A stretch of DNA of 8,184 nt, from the NCBI GenBank assembly GCA_024225895.1, contig JAAEMC010000273.1, forward strand, positions 1 through 8,184, read 5' to 3'. The position numbers and the translations under genes were made by a program. Of the stretch, positions 1 through 6,880 are shown piece after piece. This DNA comes from Desulfobacteraceae bacterium (GTDB lineage: Bacteria > Desulfobacterota > Desulfobacteria > Desulfobacterales > Desulfobacteraceae). The notes beneath the pieces were generated by a model that saw only the letters and a program-made list of their open reading frames with translations, did not search any database and was not told the origin of the DNA. Each line of letters begins with the position of its first letter. Position 1 is the stretch's first letter.

Positions 1-274
1 CCGGGCAGGCATCGATACAGATACAACATGACATGCATAATTTTTTATCAAATTGGGGTTTTTCCCAATCTTTTTTCTTGACCCGATCTGCCAAAATACC
101 AAAATTATCTTCAACAGATTGGGCCGGGCATATCCTGCCGCATGCGCCGCAATCAATGCAGGTCCCAGACAAAATGGTATGATATTCCTTTTTTTCCCCC
201 TCAATGGACTGAGTAGGACAGATACGTTTGCATGAACCGCATCCGGTACATTCCTGTGTTATGAAAAAAGCCAT
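1..274 (-). CDS. Multi-cluster 4Fe-4S ferredoxin, 3' end cut by window edge
   Basis: This is the N-terminal 91 residues of an iron-sulfur electron carrier; the C-terminus lies outside the window. The visible part has three complete CxxCxxCxxxCP motifs: Cys9/12/15/19, Cys39/42/45/49 and Cys80/83/86/90. The first two form a classic 2[4Fe-4S] ferredoxin module. The third follows a lysine-rich linker (about residues 56-79), so at least one more motif is expected past the edge. The ATG (CAT at 272-274) is preceded by AAAGGAG at good spacing, 13 nt after the AOR stop codon, so the two genes are surely co-transcribed. The likely role is a cytoplasmic electron acceptor or wire for the AOR, comparable to AorA of Aromatoleum AOR or BamC next to BamB; that assignment is inferred from position and cysteine pattern. 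Total length and the number of clusters cannot be seen. Confidence 0.9.
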   Translation of the reverse strand, partial: MAFFITQECTGCGSCKRICPTQSIEGEKKEYHTILSGTCIDCGACGRICPAQSVEDNFGILADRVKKKDWEKPQFDKKLCMSCCICIDACP

Positions 275-287
275 GTGATATCTCCTT

Positions 288-2261
288 TCAACCTTGTGCG
301 GTTTTATTCTTTTCCGATAGTTCTTCCATACTTTTTTCAGACGGAATTCCTGTTTGCTTATCCCATCCAAAAAGATCCCAGTAATCATGCATGGCGGTTT
401 GGACATCCACGGTACGTCCCTTGTTGGCCCCTTTTTTCTGGCTGGGTTGTCCCAGTGCCCGGCTGCTTAATACATTGTCCTTGGGTTTGATGCCGTGGCG
501 GACATTAAACGCCTGTTTTAAAGTCTGGATATTTGCACCGATCTCCATATACTCCTCAGGGGAACGCTTCCATCCCGTAGCCGCATTTAGCCAGTCAAAT
601 ATCCGGATACGTTTGGCACCGAGGAAAGCCCCGAAAAGGCAGACGCCTGCGCAATTGATGATATTCATATACTTGCTGTTTGCCGCGCCCACTTCAGCAT
701 GTTTTATATTGGCTTTATACTTGCTGCTTTTCATATAAAAAGGCGGTATCTTGGGCACGCCCTTTACCGTTTTCCACAACTGGTACATCTCATAATAAAG
801 GCCTGCACCATTGGTATGCCTTCCCGGTGCAGGGTCCACAGTGTAGTGAAGGGCAAACCCCGGGTCATTTCGGGAGTCATGCATGCCTGGTTCCTGGCCC
901 CCTGCATGGATAGCATAGACTTCAGAGCCGCTTCCAATCTTCTTGGCAGCAACTTTAACGCCGTCGGCCAAAAGGTCTCCGATCCCCTCCCGGGCCACCA
1001 TTTTTTCCACAACAAAGGCAACAGCTTCAGGATCTCCCCAGCGAAGCTCTTTTCCGCCTGTATCCTTTGTGGAGATCAGGCCGTTTTCAAAACACTCAAG
1101 GGCAAAGCCTACACAAGCACCCGCAGAGATTGTGTCCATGCCTGCCCTGTTTAAAAGTTCATTTAAATAAAAAATACTGTCAACGTCCTTGTTCATGCAA
1201 AAACCACCCAAAGCAAGCACGGTTTCATATTCGGGTTTATGGGTTTGGGCATACTTCCCGTTGGTAAGACAGATACCGCCGCAGCCTAAAGGACAGGAGT
1301 AGCAGTGGAACTTCACCTTTTCACATTTTGTAAACACATCCGGGTTGGTGGAATAGCTCTGGGAAATACCCCAGTCCGCGCTTGTGCCTTTCCAGTTCTT
1401 GATGGGGGAATCCCCCATTTCCGGTGACAACTGGTTCAAGGAGACAGTGCCCCATTTTGAAAGCAGGATCTTGTACAACAATCCGTCCTGGGTCACGACC
1501 GACGGCATAATCCGCATCAGCGCCCCCACAAAAGCCGTCATGGGACCGCTTATAAAGGGAGGCTGAAACTGCACCCACTTGTTGCAGATCCGGCTCAGAC
1601 GTTTGATCTCATCCCTATTGTGGGTTGTAATCCGTTTATTTCCTGCCAGGACCAGGGCCTTGAGTTGTTTTGACCCCATTACGGCACCCAGGCCGGAACG
1701 GGCAGCCATTCTGCCTTTATCTGTTGAAACGCCTGATATCAGGGAAAGCTTCTCTCCGGCAGGACCGATACAGGCGACCTTTGCTTTTTTATTTTTGACT
1801 GCATCCAGGAGAAATTCCTCTGTTTGAACGGTGTCCTTGCCCCAAATTTCTGCGGCATCCCGTAATTCACAGGTCTGGTCATCCACATATAAATAAACAG
1901 GTTTTTCACTGGCCCCTTTAAAAAAGATGCCGTCATATCCGCACCGTTTGATGGCAGGCGAAAAGGAACCGCCGCAATTGGCCTCCCCCCAGCCGCCGGT
2001 GAGCGGCGATTTACCTACAATCATCCAGCGCCCGGTAAACAGGCTGCCGGTTCCGGTGAGAAGGCCACAAAGGAATCCGATCATGTTGTCCGGGCCTAAG
2101 GGGTCTGCTTTTTCAGGAATCCTGGTGTTCAGTATAAAAGCACCCAGGCCCATTCCTGCAAGATAGGACTCATATACCTTGTCTGGGATGACCTCTTCTG
2201 TGATCTTGCCGGTTGAAAGGTCCACTATTAATATTTTGCCCATGTAACCTTTTCTTGTCAT
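288..2261 (-). CDS. Aldehyde ferredoxin oxidoreductase (tungstopterin enzyme)
   Basis: This is a full-length AOR family protein of 657 residues. Family members oxidise aldehydes to carboxylates, or run in reverse, at a bis-tungstopterin centre and pass electrons to ferredoxin. The N-terminal domain shows the family signatures GYMGKILIVDLSTG (5-18), LLTGTGSLFTGRW (67-79), KSPLTGGWGEANCGG (84-98), IGPAGE (165-170) and GLGAVMGSKQLKA (190-202). The 4Fe-4S ligands fit CxxCxxxC at Cys320/323/327 plus Cys541. PEYE (343-346) holds the candidate catalytic Glu346, and PGRH (479-482) holds a candidate His. It is larger than Pyrococcus AOR (about 605 residues), mainly through some 30 extra hydrophobic residues between MGSK and Cys320. 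Both pterin-contacting Asp positions are Asn here (371, 536). The first ATG is chosen because it preserves the family N-terminus; GGGA or AGGAAAGGA precedes it. An in-frame Met7 preceded by AAGG is an alternative. It starts 6 nt after the ADH stop. The substrate is unknown. Confidence 0.95.
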   Translation of the reverse strand: MTRKGYMGKILIVDLSTGKITEEVIPDKVYESYLAGMGLGAFILNTRIPEKADPLGPDNMIGFLCGLLTGTGSLFTGRWMIVGKSPLTGGWGEANCGGSFSPAIKRCGYDGIFFKGASEKPVYLYVDDQTCELRDAAEIWGKDTVQTEEFLLDAVKNKKAKVACIGPAGEKLSLISGVSTDKGRMAARSGLGAVMGSKQLKALVLAGNKRITTHNRDEIKRLSRICNKWVQFQPPFISGPMTAFVGALMRIMPSVVTQDGLLYKILLSKWGTVSLNQLSPEMGDSPIKNWKGTSADWGISQSYSTNPDVFTKCEKVKFHCYSCPLGCGGICLTNGKYAQTHKPEYETVLALGGFCMNKDVDSIFYLNELLNRAGMDTISAGACVGFALECFENGLISTKDTGGKELRWGDPEAVAFVVEKMVAREGIGDLLADGVKVAAKKIGSGSEVYAIHAGGQEPGMHDSRNDPGFALHYTVDPAPGRHTNGAGLYYEMYQLWKTVKGVPKIPPFYMKSSKYKANIKHAEVGAANSKYMNIINCAGVCLFGAFLGAKRIRIFDWLNAATGWKRSPEEYMEIGANIQTLKQAFNVRHGIKPKDNVLSSRALGQPSQKKGANKGRTVDVQTAMHDYWDLFGWDKQTGIPSEKSMEELSEKNKTAQG

Positions 2262-2267
2262 TTTCCC

Positions 2268-3515
2268 TTATCCTTTCCTGACCTTTGATTGATCAAGTTT
2301 CTCTCCCTGCCATGCTGCCGTAAGCACCATGAGACAGTCGTCATATTCCAATGCTTCGGGATTGTAGAAGATGGACCCGTCTCCCAGGGCTGTTCTGGCG
2401 ATCTCAGGCAATTTACTTTGAGGCACCATTGGATTCTGGTCCCGGTCTGTTATTTCTTTTAAGTTTCTGGCATGGATACCGTTTGTGGCCTCATAAAGTT
2501 TCTGATTCATATCCCTTGTGTATTGAACACATTTTTGAGCCCGTTCCTGCCTGGGTGTTGTGGCATAAACTTTTGCACCTGCCAGGGGAAATAAAAGTTC
2601 TGCAATCCTGTCCCCGACTTTGTGCATATTATACTCAAGACCATAGGGCAGCAGAATCGACATGCAGGTACCATGGGGAACATGGCATACCGAACCCACC
2701 GAGTGTCCCAGGGTGTGAATCATGCCTACCATGGAGTTGGAAAAAGCGATACCGGCCAGGGTAGCTGCCGTTCCCAGGGCAAGTCTGGCATCGCCATCAT
2801 CCGGGGCCTCCATCACGGCCATAATATTGTTTGAAATCATCTCAATGGCTTCAAGGGCGTGGGCATCACTCAACGGGTTCTTACTCAGGCAAATATAGGC
2901 TTCAATGGCATGGGTCATGGCATCCATGGCTGTGGGGGCAGCAATGTGCACAGGCAAAGTCAAAGTCATTCTTGGATCAATAATAGCTGCATCCGGAAGG
3001 AGAAAATAAGAGGTAAAGAGCATCTTCCTGTTATTGTCATGGTCTGCGATCACTGCAACCAGGGTCACTTCAGAACCTGTGCCGGCAGTCGTGGGTACGG
3101 CGATCAGTGGCTTGAGTTCTCGTTTTAAGGCGCCTGCACCTGTAAACTGCATCAGATCGTCCGCATCTTCAGAGACCACGATATTCACGCCCTTGGCCGT
3201 ATCCAAAACCGATCCGCCGCCGACGGCAATGATGGAATCACAGGCCTTTTTTTTGTAAATGGATGCGATATGGTTCACCACCTTAAGATCCGAATCCGGG
3301 GGTACGTCATCTTCCACAGAGCCGATGGAAATCTTGTCTTCAATTGCATTGATCACTATTGTTGCAAGCCCGGCCTGGCTGACGCCCTTGTCCGTGATGA
3401 TCATGGGATTCCTGGCGCCCATGGCCTCAAGAAGCCCGGGAATCCTTTCCAGGGTGCCATGTCCTGCAACGGTTTTTACCTTGCAGCAAAATTCGTAATA
3501 GCTTGGTATATACAT
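2268..3515 (-). CDS. Iron-containing alcohol dehydrogenase (group III), catalytically intact
   Basis: This is a 415-residue cytoplasmic NAD(P)-dependent alcohol dehydrogenase of the Fe-ADH superfamily, of usual length. The N-terminal dinucleotide-binding half carries GGGSVLDTAKG (99-109) and PTTAGTGSEVT (141-151). The C-terminal helical half supplies all four divalent-metal ligands in standard spacing: Asp198 and His202 (MDAMTHAIEAY), His267, and His281 (VPHG). The conserved extra His271 is also present. The ligand spacing matches E. coli FucO. The expected reaction is alcohol to aldehyde with NAD(P)+, or the reverse. The next gene encodes an AOR, so the product aldehyde could be handed on for oxidation to the acid; this is inference from gene order. 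The ATG is preceded by AAGGA about 7 nt away, and the gap from the upstream pseudo-ADH gene is 23 nt. The alcohol substrate cannot be read from the sequence. Confidence 0.95.
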   Translation of the reverse strand: MYIPSYYEFCCKVKTVAGHGTLERIPGLLEAMGARNPMIITDKGVSQAGLATIVINAIEDKISIGSVEDDVPPDSDLKVVNHIASIYKKKACDSIIAVGGGSVLDTAKGVNIVVSEDADDLMQFTGAGALKRELKPLIAVPTTAGTGSEVTLVAVIADHDNNRKMLFTSYFLLPDAAIIDPRMTLTLPVHIAAPTAMDAMTHAIEAYICLSKNPLSDAHALEAIEMISNNIMAVMEAPDDGDARLALGTAATLAGIAFSNSMVGMIHTLGHSVGSVCHVPHGTCMSILLPYGLEYNMHKVGDRIAELLFPLAGAKVYATTPRQERAQKCVQYTRDMNQKLYEATNGIHARNLKEITDRDQNPMVPQSKLPEIARTALGDGSIFYNPEALEYDDCLMVLTAAWQGEKLDQSKVRKG

Positions 3516-3538
3516 GGTATTTTCCTTATCGCTCCTTT

Positions 3539-4720
3539 TTATGAAGATGTCATGGACCTGCCGCTCATGGCGTTGTCCAGAATCAGGGCCAGTGCTTTGG
3601 ATTCAATATCAGTTCTTTTTGACATGGATTCCACAATTCCGGCCAGGTCTTCTTGTTTGAGCCCGGCCTCTTCAAGGGTCCTGGGAACCCTGCCGTTGCT
3701 GATACGGAAAAAATCATTGATTATCTCCCGTATAATGAACAGCACCTTACCAAATCTCTGGGTGTCAGGGATTGCGCAATACCGCTCTATTCCGGCAAGG
3801 GGCAAAAGTATTCTGCCTGTTTCCCTGTCTTTGCATAAAAATTCCAGTACATATGGAAGAATGATGGCCATACACACCCCTTCCGGGGCGCTGCATTTTT
3901 CTGATATCATTTTACCAAGGGGCCTGCAGACCAGGGTATCGCAGTTGGAAATAAGATACCCGTTGATCACCGAGGCCTTGGCCAGGAGGGGCAGGTGCTC
4001 CTGATCCTGTGACTGATTATTATTTGGCAAATCGCTTTCCATAATGTTGGGGAGCGCCTCCATGATAACGCCCAGGGCTGTATAAGCATAGGATCGTATC
4101 AAAGGGTTATCTTCTTTTGCATAACTTTCCAGGCAGTTCGTGAAAGATCGCAGGGCCTCATTGACCATATCTTCCCATGGTGCCTTGGAAAACATCCTGG
4201 GATCAATCACGGCAATGTCCGGCATCAGAAATTGGGAATCATAGGCATATTCAGCAACACAAGCATATCTGGATGTTTCCCTGCCGGTGCAGATACCCGA
4301 AGGAATGTAGACCAAAGGCTTTAAGGGGGCGTCGATATTGTCTGTGCCTTTGCATTCCTTTAATGCATGGGGGCCTTTGGAGACGATTATATTCAAGATT
4401 TTTGAAAGATCAGCCACAACACCGCCGCCCAGGGCAATAATGGCATCAAACCCTTTGTTGTTATACAGGTCGGTGAGATCGCGAAGGGTGTCAACTAAAT
4501 TGTCATTCAAAGCATTATCCCAGATACCTAAAATTATTCCACTTTCCTTGAAAGCATCGATCAGGTGAGCGGTAACCCCGCTTTGGGCAACGGCTTTGCT
4601 TGTTATTACAAAGGGTTTTTTGGCATCCATGGCACTCAGATCCGAAGGAAGGTGGTCCAGGGCGTTTTTTCCAAAGCCGGTTTTGGTCCGGCAAAGATAT
4701 TCAAAACTGCTGTTCTCCAT
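3539..4720 (-). CDS. Iron-ADH-fold protein without metal ligands (putative pseudoenzyme)
   Basis: This 393-residue protein is collinear with the neighbouring Fe-ADH. Shared landmarks are the N-terminal strand pattern, FDAIIALGGG (91-100), VIDPRM (171-176), LESY (197-200), CMAIILPYVLEF (283-294) and LPLAG (306-310). Every metal-binding position is substituted: Asp to Arg191, His to Asn195, His to Arg266, His to Glu280. The extra conserved His becomes Lys270. The cofactor-side motif PTTAGTGSE has become PSGICTGRE (140-148), and GGGSxxD has become GGGVVAD. The frame is open throughout with no stop or frameshift, so it is a maintained protein and not a decayed gene. I infer a non-catalytic or repurposed subunit, perhaps a hetero-oligomer partner of the ADH encoded next. 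The strong SD TAAAGGAGG before ATG 4718-4720 begins on the stop codon of the upstream gene, suggesting translational coupling. Automated annotation would probably call it an iron-containing alcohol dehydrogenase. Confidence 0.9.
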   Translation of the reverse strand: MENSSFEYLCRTKTGFGKNALDHLPSDLSAMDAKKPFVITSKAVAQSGVTAHLIDAFKESGIILGIWDNALNDNLVDTLRDLTDLYNNKGFDAIIALGGGVVADLSKILNIIVSKGPHALKECKGTDNIDAPLKPLVYIPSGICTGRETSRYACVAEYAYDSQFLMPDIAVIDPRMFSKAPWEDMVNEALRSFTNCLESYAKEDNPLIRSYAYTALGVIMEALPNIMESDLPNNNQSQDQEHLPLLAKASVINGYLISNCDTLVCRPLGKMISEKCSAPEGVCMAIILPYVLEFLCKDRETGRILLPLAGIERYCAIPDTQRFGKVLFIIREIINDFFRISNGRVPRTLEEAGLKQEDLAGIVESMSKRTDIESKALALILDNAMSGRSMTSS

Positions 4721-4735
4721 CAGGTGTCTCCTCCT

Positions 4736-5266
4736 TTAAAACCCGGCAATTGCTCTAAGGTTTACCATAAGACGGTTCCAGGTATGCCGTTTCAGGGACC
4801 ATTTGGGATATCGTTTAATGGCCAGCTTTGCAATAAACTTCGGCAGAAGATAGACCTGTACAATATCCATGATTCTTACAATGCTGCAGGCATGGGGGAT
4901 ATCCCCGTCCACATACAGACGGTCCATGGAATTGGCCACCGGCGTGCTCTCCTGGAAGGTAAAGAGCAAAAACAGGCATTCAATACTCTTCAGGCTCATT
5001 TTCATATCAAGCCGGACAGTATCAATTTTGCTGCCCATGTATTTAACAACCCCTTTTTCATTTTTCCCAACAACCATATAAGGTCCGTTGGGAAATGCAC
5101 CAAGACTAAAGGTAAAGCCGTCGGGCAGTGCATCAAACTCCTGTTTGACCTCATCATCCACCTTTGCTGCTGCCTGGATGGCTTTGCCTACAAACCACAG
5201 ATTGATGCTCAAGAAAATTCGTTTCAGCAGCTTGCGTCCAGGCTTGATTTCCACAAAATGTTCCAT
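4736..5266 (-). CDS. SCP2-like putative lipid-binding protein, first gene of the operon
   Basis: This is a 176-residue cytoplasmic protein with no signal peptide. Its layout recalls the SCP2 sterol-carrier fold used to bind hydrophobic ligands: a strand-rich centre (FTFSLGAFPNGPYMVVG at 51-67, then a K-G-V-V-K-Y-M-G strand), a D-x-K-M-S-L-K-S-I-E helix (87-96), then VDGDIPHACSIVRIMDIVQ (119-137), and a C-terminal helix with YLLPKFIAKLAIKRYP (139-154). The tail is rich in Lys and Arg. The family call is by pattern memory, not a search. It is the promoter-proximal gene of the AOR/ADH operon, 15 nt ahead of the pseudo-ADH, so a role in presenting or storing a hydrophobic alcohol or aldehyde substrate is a reasonable inference. 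The ATG at 5264-5266 is preceded by GGAAAGGAAGGG. Alternatively it is an uncharacterised accessory protein. Confidence 0.8.
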   Translation of the reverse strand: MEHFVEIKPGRKLLKRIFLSINLWFVGKAIQAAAKVDDEVKQEFDALPDGFTFSLGAFPNGPYMVVGKNEKGVVKYMGSKIDTVRLDMKMSLKSIECLFLLFTFQESTPVANSMDRLYVDGDIPHACSIVRIMDIVQVYLLPKFIAKLAIKRYPKWSLKRHTWNRLMVNLRAIAGF

Positions 5267-5309
5267 TGCCCTTCCTTTCCGGTTAAAGATAATTATTGGA
5301 CACCCACAC

Positions 5310-5331
5310 CAGTCGGTCGGCTGGCCGACTG
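5310..5331. promoter_or_regulatory. Inverted-repeat operator overlapping the operon start site
   Basis: Perfect 7-bp arms CAGTCGG (5310-5316) and CCGACTG (5325-5331) flank an 8-nt centre. Nested in this is a second, tighter register, GTCGGC (5316-5321) and GCCGAC (5324-5329), around TG. It is a GC-rich island in AT-rich DNA and lies directly after the -10, across the predicted +1, where a dimeric repressor would block transcription. The CGGTCGG-like core resembles operators of TetR-family regulators of acyl-CoA or aromatic catabolism. The regulator family is inference, and no regulator gene is in the window. Confidence 0.55.
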
Positions 5332-5568
5332 AGCCAAATAGTAAGATAAAATTATCAGGGATGTCAAGTTTATTTTTTCAAAGTAGAATCAGAGAGAATA
5401 AGGGCCAGGTCTGCCATCTACGCTGAAATGAAAGCATTTTCCCTTTAATAGCGATGGTTCATGCCATTGGAAAAACAACAATATGATTGAAAATCAGAAG
5501 ATCAAATACTATTTAATGAAAGAATATTATTTCTCAGGGGGCTTATTTCTTTTCCGGCTGCCCGTGAT
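5332..5568. other. Divergent intergenic region, no gene seen
   Basis: Between the operon operator and the acyltransferase promoter, apart from the operon promoter at 5338-5367, I see no convincing gene or RNA. A 29-codon frame (5483-5572, plus) starts without a clear ribosome site. A short hairpin ATGG-TTCATG-CCAT lies at about 5454-5467; it lacks a following T-run, so it is not a terminator. Confidence 0.5.
5338..5367 (-). promoter_or_regulatory. Sigma70-type promoter of the SCP2/ADH/AOR operon
   Basis: Read on the minus strand, a perfect -35 TTGACA (5362-5367) is followed after 18 nt by TACTAT (5338-5343), a 4 of 6 match to TATAAT. A 17-nt spacer giving TTACTA is the alternative. An A-rich stretch (GAAAAAATAAAC) lies just upstream of the -35 and could act as an UP element. 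The predicted start near 5331 leaves a leader of about 65 nt before the SCP2-like ATG. No other comparable promoter was seen between the five genes, in line with a single transcript. Confidence 0.65.
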
Positions 5569-5596
5569 TTGACAAACAAAACCTTTATTTTAGAAT
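5569..5596 (+). promoter_or_regulatory. Candidate promoter of the acyltransferase gene
   Basis: TTGACA (5569-5574, 6 of 6) is followed after 16 nt by TAGAAT (5591-5596, 5 of 6). The expected start would be near 5603, inside or at the edge of the GGGGAG ribosome site (5599-5604). The leader would then be only about 13 nt, so the true start may be slightly upstream or the transcript nearly leaderless. The match is good but the short leader lowers confidence. Confidence 0.5.
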
Positions 5597-5615
5597 TTGG
5601 GGAGAATGGAAAACA

Positions 5616-6824
5616 ATGCAGGAACGCAGATACGATATAGACTGGCTAAGGGTTCTTGCCATGGTGACCATCTTTTTCTTTCACTGCACCCGGCTTTTTG
5701 ATACAGAAAGCTGGCATTTAAAAAATGGTGAACAAAGCCAGGTTCTCTTCATTTCAGTTCGAGGCCTGGTCTGGCCCTGGGTCATGGAACTTTTCTTTTT
5801 ATTGTCAGGCATTGGGACATGGTATGCATTCAAGTCAAGATCAGCAGGATCATACATTTGGGAAAGGATCAAGCGGCTTCTCATCCCTCTATATACTGTG
5901 GGCCTGTTTGTCCTTCTGCCGATTCAGCACTACTTTGAATTAATAACCAATGAAGGGTATCGCAGCAGCTTCCGGCAATTTATCCCATACTACCTGGATC
6001 GTATCAGCCTTCCCGGAATCAGCCAGGCACCCCATCATCTGGTGCCTGTCCCTTTTGCAGGACATTTGTGGTTTCTCCAGTATCTGTTTTTAATCTCACT
6101 TGTGAGCCTTCCGCTGATGCTCTATCTAAAATCAGACCAGGGCAGGCGATTTATAAACAAACTTGCTGAATGGTGTTCTATGTCAGGTGGGATATTCCTT
6201 TTTATTATACCGCTCTCATTGGTACTCATAATATTTAGAGGAATGTTTGATACGTCCAGAAACTGGGCTGATTTATTCTGGTATATGATCTTTTTTGTCA
6301 TTGGTTACATAATGGCGGCAGACAAACGATTTACACAAGGTGTCATGCGGCATGGCTGGACCTGCCTTGCACTATGGGTCACAGGTTTTTGCCTTATGGG
6401 ACTTTTGGTGTTTAAGTTCGGCTATGACCCTTACCCGGGAAAAGAATCTTTTTCAGTGCAGTACTTGCTTTTCCAGATTTTGTGGAGCATTACGAGTTGG
6501 AGCGCTGTCGTATTTGTCTTAAGCCTTGGAGCAAAATTTCTCAATAAAAACCATAAAGCACTGAACTATGGCAATGAGGCGGTACTTGCTTTCTATCTTT
6601 TTCATCAGACCATTATTCTTTGTGTCGGCTGGTTTGTTATCCGCTGGGATATGGGTATCACACTCAAGTTTCTCATCACCGCTGGAATCTCTTTTCCCTT
6701 GATCATCATCTTGTACGAGCTGTTTGTCAGGCGTTTTGACATTGTCCGGTTTTTCTTCGGTATGCGGCCAAAGAGCAAACCATCCTCAGCATCTGAATCA
6801 CAGCCGCCCAGCGACCCTGGGTAA
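5616..6824 (+). CDS. Acyltransferase 3 family integral membrane protein (OpgC-like)
   Basis: This 402-residue inner-membrane protein has about ten hydrophobic segments. Members of this family (Acyltransferase_3, including OpgC/MdoC and O-antigen acetylases) transfer acetyl, succinyl or other acyl groups to glycans or other exported molecules. Family signs are the N-terminal DIDWLRVLAMVTIFFFH (7-23) with conserved His23 in the first membrane segment, ELFFLLSG (58-65), ERIKRLLIPL (83-92) with its Arg residues at the membrane edge, AGHLWFLQYLF (148-158) with His150, and AFYLFHQTIIL (325-335). The C-terminal tail (384-402) is polar and Ser/Pro-rich, probably cytoplasmic. GGGGAG lies 11 nt before the chosen ATG; another ATG at 5606 is out of frame. 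The gene is divergent from the AOR operon and stands alone, so context gives no hint of the acyl group or acceptor. Confidence 0.9.
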   Translation: MQERRYDIDWLRVLAMVTIFFFHCTRLFDTESWHLKNGEQSQVLFISVRGLVWPWVMELFFLLSGIGTWYAFKSRSAGSYIWERIKRLLIPLYTVGLFVLLPIQHYFELITNEGYRSSFRQFIPYYLDRISLPGISQAPHHLVPVPFAGHLWFLQYLFLISLVSLPLMLYLKSDQGRRFINKLAEWCSMSGGIFLFIIPLSLVLIIFRGMFDTSRNWADLFWYMIFFVIGYIMAADKRFTQGVMRHGWTCLALWVTGFCLMGLLVFKFGYDPYPGKESFSVQYLLFQILWSITSWSAVVFVLSLGAKFLNKNHKALNYGNEAVLAFYLFHQTIILCVGWFVIRWDMGITLKFLITAGISFPLIIILYELFVRRFDIVRFFFGMRPKSKPSSASESQPPSDPG

Positions 6825-6880
6825 GCAGCCAATTCAAACAAAACATATTATTTGAGAACTGCAATATCACCCTGGATTTT
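6825..6880. other. Convergent gap between acyltransferase and lipoprotein genes
   Basis: The two flanking genes end toward each other with 56 nt between stop codons. A T-run (about 6876-6882, plus strand) and a T-rich stretch on the minus strand are present, but I could not find a strong GC-rich hairpin before either. No intrinsic terminator is claimed. Confidence 0.4.

Noticed and set aside
288..290. The TGA ending the AOR considered as a selenocysteine codon
   Set aside because: AOR reaches its expected C-terminus here, and the Shine-Dalgarno site of the ferredoxin starts directly after the TGA, so it is an ordinary stop.
3270..4004. A 244-codon open frame on the plus strand
   Set aside because: It runs antisense across two well-supported Fe-ADH family genes and their junction, its product resembles no known family, and the minus-strand genes have clear motifs and ribosome sites.
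3539..4720. The second ADH-like gene as a decayed pseudogene
   Set aside because: There are no frameshifts or internal stops, its ribosome site is strong, and its length is near that of the family; the changes are confined to functional residues rather than scattered breakage.
4565..5332. A 255-codon open frame on the plus strand
   Set aside because: It lies opposite the SCP2-like gene and the start of the pseudo-ADH, covers the operator and much of the leader, and has no recognisable domain; it is a shadow frame.
5483..5572. A 29-codon plus-strand frame in the divergent intergenic region
   Set aside because: There is no convincing ribosome site, the composition is ordinary for AT-rich non-coding DNA, and it overlaps the acyltransferase promoter.
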